Assembly (NCBI RefSeq): GCF_048771995.1
Contig: NC_133044.1
Span: 1,384,001 to 1,448,000, forward strand
Origin: Taeniopygia guttata
Taxonomy: Eukaryota; Chordata; Aves; Passeriformes; Estrildidae
Direction: 5' to 3'
Length of the DNA stretch: 64,000 nt
Shown piece after piece: positions 58,669 to 64,000 of the stretch. Below the pieces are notes generated by a model. That model ran no database searches and had not been told where the DNA came from. It was given only the letters and a program-made list of their open reading frames with translations. Position 1 is the stretch's first letter; every line of letters begins with the position of its first letter. The position numbers and the translations under genes are program-made.

Positions 58669-61600
58669 GCAGCGGGAATTGGGGAATTTGGGCTCCTGGG
58701 TCACGCTCTGGCCGAGGAGCAGCAGTCGTGACCTGCAGAGAGCCTTAGCAAGGACAGGTTCTCTGGCTTTGCCCTCTGCCAGCCTCTCCCATTCCCTTTC
58801 TTTGGTCCTAAGGTGGCCCCAAAGCCCAAGGAATTGCCTGGAACTGGGGAACACCAATCGAGGCTGGCACGAATTTTATCCCAAGCGAGCCTGGGCCGCA
58901 CTCAGCCTCTCCGATCCGAGCTGCAGATCCTCAGAGCCCGCAATGAGCTGCAGATTTGGGCTTTCCTCATCCAGCGTTGGGATTTCGGAGGTTCCAGCTG
59001 CCCGCCGTGAACCCGAGCACGCTGATGCTCATCCGCTCTTGTCCTCCCTGTGTCGAGGTGCCTTTAGTGTCCCCAAATCCAGCAGGAGGTGGCCGGTACC
59101 GGGAGCCGGGATGCAGCCGGGTCCATCCCACCGCACGGCTCATGCGGGCGCTTCTCCTACAGAGGGCAGAGGAATATCAGGAATTCCCATCGCCTCCAGC
59201 AGGGAGAAACCCGGCAGACACCGAGAAGGAGCTGGAAAAACCCGAGCATCGCCCTCCCCGCCTGACATTGGCTACCTTGATGACAAAATAAAGCTCGATT
59301 TATGGAAAACCCAACGTTTGCTGAAAACGCACATTTTCACAGCAAACCTCCCCCGCCTTGCCCAAGCTTTAAAATACTCAACAGCATAAACTCCAACTCA
59401 GTTTTGTAGTTTGTATTTATTTTATCACGGTAGGATGGATGGTTCTGATGCTCTGCATAATGGGTGGTGGGGGATTACCCCTGCTCCAGCAATGAGAAAT
59501 TAAACACTGATTTTTATTTGCTTATTTATTTATTTACAAATACATGGTTTGAATAAACCAGGAAACTTATAAATCAGGAGACATGCACAGTGTATCTTTG
59601 CTAGCTTTGCTTCTAAGTTTTCCTTTTTTTCCCCCCTTTGAGTTTGTTGGTATTTTGTTCCCAGATGCCACCATAAACAAAGGGAGGATCCTGGAGAAAT
59701 AAATCCGTGGCAAATTAAGTAGCAGGAACAAGTGCTTACCTGTGCAGTTGCTTCTGAGTAACTAACCACTCACACAACCAAAGAACTAGTGCCAAGACTC
59801 CCCTGCATAATTGCATTTTCCAACCTCTGCACTCTTGGTGTGAAAAAGGGACGTTCTCTACCCTCACAAATAATGAATTGCCCTGTTAATGAAGGGAGAG
59901 AGGCTTTTAGTGATGGTTAAATAAAACAGACCCAGTAGAATTAATAAAAAATACAAGTGAGTCGCATTAGTCCTTTGGAGTAAAAAATGAGCTCCTTGAA
60001 GTCACAGCGTTTTTGATACTCAGGCCACTGAGATCAGGATTTCACCCACTGAGACTAATGGGACAATTGCTCCATATAAATCCCAAAGCCAGCAATGCAT
60101 TCACACCCACGTCCACGCAGCTGTGAACCCGGGGCCTGGCAGAGCTCCCCCGTTCCTGCTCTGTGCCCATCCATCACTCGGAGCCACACAGAACAAAAAC
60201 GTGCCCAGGTGTGGGGGACCCCTCACCGCCGGGTCACCCCAGCCCCATCCCGCAGCCACAGCACCTGTCTGTTCCCAATTCTTCAGGAGGAGATGCAGTG
60301 CAAAGCCACATCAAACAGCAACTGCGGCCTGTAAAGTCGGGGATTGTTAAAGTATTTCACCCACAGAATCTCCTTTGCCGCTGTTTATTCTCTCTCCTCT
60401 GCCTTTCACTTAGCGGGGTAATTAAATCAGACTCCGGGGCTGGTTTTAATTTCTGGTTCACACGCCCTCCAACCATGCTGCTGTGCCTAGGACTCAGAAT
60501 AGAGCAGGGGAATATTTGTACCAAAAGTGTATCGATACATTTTCATTTGAGATGCTCATGAAAGGCTTTTTATGCCTCACGGTCGGTTCAGAGAAACCCT
60601 TGGCCTGTTTAGAAACTACATCAACCTCACTGACATAATTTCTTTGGCATTTTCCCTCTTAATTTTACTTTTTTTATTCACATGCCTGTTTGCTAGAATG
60701 GGAATAGCAGCCCAAACACAGAGCAGATAAACAAGGGAACGTGGAACGGGCCGGGCTGTAAAAACGGGTTCCAATTTCTCCCACTTGGCATCTCTCGCTG
60801 CCGTGTCCGTGGAGCTGGTCAGCTTTTGGGGAATTGTCAGATGAGATGGAAGCTTTGGCAGGGAAGGGCTGTACATGTAATTAGACGTGTCTGTATAATT
60901 ACAGGTTGTTAATAGGAATGCAGCTTTCAGAGCCCTTCCTTCACCAGAACAAGGAATGGGCTGGGGTGGAAACGTGGAGTCTCTCATCCACGGGAATTAC
61001 CCACCCCGGAGTCACCTCTGCTGAATTTCAGTGACTTACTTCATCTACAGCAACATTTGACCCATATACAGAGGGCCTCGTGCTGGCCAAAAATAGCCAC
61101 GAGCCGGGCCTGAACTTGCCAATGCTTGGGCGAGCAAATGTCCTTTGCCAAACTGACCTTTATCATTTCAGTCATGCTAGTTCAGTCAAAATTTTCTTTT
61201 TAAACCGGCAACACAATTTATCCATGAAAATGAGAGAAAAAAAGAAGTGAAAAGAACTGGGGAGAAGCAGAAAAGAACACAAGCAAACCCCTTCCACTAA
61301 AACAAATTACATAAAATTTAGATTATGTACATAAAAAACCTCTCCTCATAAATATTTATTAAGATTTTTTTTTCCTGTGCTTTTATTTACTTGAGTACTT
61401 CTGCTATTCCTAACCCATCCCTCATTCAAAAAGCACAATTGCTTTAAAGATTTTATCAACCCTTAATGGTTCCTACATTGAAAAATAGAAGGAACAGAGT
61501 GTGTCTGAAGAGATGCACAGCCCAAAGATCCTTACAGCAGATAAGAATTTTAAAGGCCACCCAAAGGCAATTTAAAAACTCGATGAAAAGTGGTTTTAGA

Positions 61601-63214
61601 AGGAGCAAAATGTCTGATTTTCAAGCAAACCACACGTGAGCTCTGCTGTGCACAGCCATGCACACAGCCGGGCACTGCAGAGCTGGGCCAGGGATCTCCT
61701 CCCAAAGCCCCTGGGATCCTGAGCAGGGTCAGGTTCCTCAGGAGGGGAGCTTGGAGTAAAACCGAGCAGCAAAATTGCCCCAAATTCTCAGATTTTCCAG
61801 ACCGTGGCAGTGCTGTCCATGGGTTTGGTGACATCCCGGAGCAGCAGCTGTAACAGAGCCCGGTCCCACCCGTGTCCCAGCAGTGTCACCAACAAAACCA
61901 CGAGATGCCAACAAAACCACCAGCTGTGATCCCGTGTGCCAACGGGAACAGCCCTGCAGCACCCTAAAAACACCCCAAGAACACCCCACAGCCACGGCTC
62001 CAGCAGCCCCAGGGACACGGAATGAGGGATTTGGAGGCCACCTCACCACAAGGCACATTTCCTCTCCAGCTCCTGCGTTTCAATTCTGCATTTAACGAGC
62101 GAACAACTCTCCCACCAAACTCTATTTTCCAAGCACAAGCCCATGCTCTGTAGCTAAACCACCATGAGTGCTATCAACAAATAAACAAATCCCAGGTTTA
62201 TAATCAAAATATATTTTAACGGACCCACTAATTTCATTTATAACTTCATGGGTGTTTTGTTGGCATGAGGAATGCTGAGCACTCCAGTGCCATGGCACAG
62301 ACAAAGAAAAGACCTCCCAAAACCTGCGCCAGCATCACGATTCCTTGTTCCCAGCTCACCAGTATAGAAGGATTTGTATCAATTGTTTAAACTTAGTAGA
62401 TGTGAATTTATCTGTTAGGGATAGGAGCAGAAAGGGGGATTGCAAATGCTTATAATTTCATATTGTAAGAACATGCAAAGCTTAAAGACAACACAGTAAT
62501 TCAAGATAAAAATCCAGACTATAGAAAAGGAACCATTCCCGAGAGAACACTGCAATATCTGCCACTTCCCAAGATGGAAAAAATATGTTAATCACCATTG
62601 ATATTTTAAAATTATATTTATTTACCAATTTGTGTCCTGTACCCATCGCTCAGCACCTGGGTACAGACATTAAAATACTACAAACCATTTGACTACAAAT
62701 CATCATTTAAGTACATCCTTACTCCTGGGATACACATCTTCCCAAATCCCTTTCCATCCCGGGCAAACAGATCCCAGCAGGGCCTGGGGAGGGAGGGGTG
62801 GGCAAGAGGAGCCTCGGGTGGGGACAGTGTTGGGACATTTGGGCTGCTGGAAACTCAGGGCATTTACAGACTTTGCTCAAGCTGCAAACCTCCCCTGGCA
62901 CAGGGCACGGACATACTCACTTCTCCTGGGGCTGGAGCATCTGGCAGGGGCTGGGCACGGCTCTTCAGCCATGGCAGAGCATCCCTGGCTGTGCCAGGGC
63001 AGTGAGTGGCCAGGCAGGGCAGGGGCAGTGCCACGGGCTGCCCTCAGCTGGGACACGGCCCCCAGCCCACCCCACGGCAGCAGGAGAGACCAAAAGAGAG
63101 CAGTTACCTCCCAAAGGGCTGCTGGGGAGGTTTGAACCCACACAGAGCCCGGCAGGGCATGGCAGAGGCAGTGCAGGATCCCAGGATCGCTGCAGGCCCT
63201 TCTCCCACAGCCCT

Positions 63215-63276
63215 GCATCCCTCCATCCACCCACCCATCCCTCCATCCATCCCTCCATCCATCCATCCCTCCACCC
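63215..63276. repeat. CATC/CATCC microsatellite
   Basis: About 60 bp of alternating ccatc and ccctccatccat units. Confidence 0.92.
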
Positions 63277-63607
63277 AGGGAACGCCGCTGGAGTCACTGG
63301 AAATGCTCCTGTAAACAAGGACTTACAAGAACCCAACGTGCCAATGCTCCCAAAGGAGTTTTGCCCGTGCAGTTGTTGCTGGATTTGGGGTTTCAGGTGC
63401 ACCGAGCTCGCTCTGAGGAGAGCAGAATTCCCATCTCCACGGGCTGGGGCTCGGCCTCGACCATGGGAACAGCTCCTGGGCTCCCCCAGACCCAGCAAAG
63501 CCTCAAGGAAGCGATGGGAGCATCACAAAAAGGCAAATTCTCCTTTTTACAACCTAAACTGACCTAAACCAAGCCTAACACTGGCCCTAAACTGAGCCAT
63601 GTCGCTG

Positions 63608-63643
63608 CCTAAATGAACACAGAATAAACAGTGTTCATTTAGG
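63608..63643. repeat. Perfect inverted repeat, 13-bp arms
   Basis: cctaaatgaacac (63608-63620) and gtgttcatttagg (63631-63643) are exact reverse complements separated by 10 bases. A GA-rich microsatellite begins immediately after. Confidence 0.9.
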
Positions 63644-63644
63644 A

Positions 63645-63676
63645 CTGAGAGAGAGAGAGAGAAAGAAAGCAAGCAA
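63645..63676. repeat. GA-rich microsatellite
   Basis: The run gagagagagagagaaagaaa followed by gcaagcaagc. Confidence 0.92.
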
Positions 63677-64000
63677 GCTCAAAATTTCCTGCAAAACAAA
63701 CCTATTTGGTGAAGTCCTCATTTAAAATCATTGGTTCAACAATAAAGCAGCAGCCCAGCCCAGCAGCACAAACAGCAGTATTTATCTTTCCCAGATAAGT
63801 ATAAGTTTGGAATAAATAAATCACCCATTCCTCCACTTATATAAATGCAAACCAGAGCAACAAAACATGGCAATAGCACAAAAGACAAACAAATGAGTTA
63901 GACACGGAGTCCAGGAGTTTAAGAAGTCTCCCCTGTATTTAATAAAGCGTGAATTATTTTTTTTAGAAACACTAACAGATCCCTTGCAGATAGTTTTTTA

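Larger units (their letters stand above)
58669..64000. other. Intergenic sequence upstream of AATF
   Basis: No splice-bounded coding exon or known protein motif was recognised on either strand. The longest open frame (58679-59389) has no recognisable motif. Small features are a CATCC/CATC microsatellite at 63215-63276, a perfect 13-bp-stem hairpin at 63608-63643 and a GA/GAAA microsatellite at 63645-63676. By vertebrate synteny LHX1 is expected further along. Confidence 0.65.

Noticed and set aside
58679-59389. 236-residue open frame as a new gene
   Set aside because: No recognisable domain, no splice structure and no biased composition supporting coding. An open frame of this length is plausible by chance in GC-rich sequence.

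Overview
This is nuclear DNA from a bird. Two vertebrate genes can be read exon by exon. The interspersed repeats are mostly CR1-type LINE fragments, including the typical avian CR1 3' tails. The gene pair is a known vertebrate neighbourhood: ACACA and AATF lie tail to tail in human 17q12 and in chicken. The species cannot be named from the window.

Layout. Positions 1-18571 hold the last nine coding exons (about 402 codons) of ACACA, acetyl-CoA carboxylase alpha, on the + strand. They encode the C-terminal part of the carboxyltransferase domain and end at a TAG at 18569-18571. A 4.4-kb stretch (18572-23007) separates the stop codons of the two convergent genes and must hold both 3' UTRs. Positions 23008-57289 hold all twelve coding exons of AATF (Che-1/Traube) on the - strand. 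Joined, they give 1680 nt, a 559-residue protein with intact phase at every junction. The AATF start codon lies beside a GC-box-rich TATA-less promoter, which is immediately followed by a 0.9-kb tandem array of about 23-bp units. Positions 58263-64000 are intergenic sequence upstream of AATF, probably towards LHX1 by synteny, and no coding exon was recognised there.

The proteins act in separate processes. ACACA makes malonyl-CoA for fatty-acid synthesis in the cytosol. AATF is a nuclear and nucleolar factor in ribosome small-subunit assembly, transcription and stress responses. Their adjacency is conserved synteny and says nothing about a shared pathway.

Most of the unusual signal is in repeats and splice sites. 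Two ACACA introns carry minisatellites that run right into the 3' splice site and contain copies of it; in one, a 38-nt stretch including the first 12 nt of the exon is duplicated. One AATF intron has a GC-AG boundary. Two copies of a promoter-bearing, LTR-like element sit in opposite introns, each antisense to its host gene. A perfect 8 x 21-bp array, a 0.6-kb TTTTA-rich tract, an AT-rich 79-bp array and several hairpins are also present. The many long open frames over these arrays are artefacts. I found no CRISPR, tRNA, rRNA or bacterial-type system.
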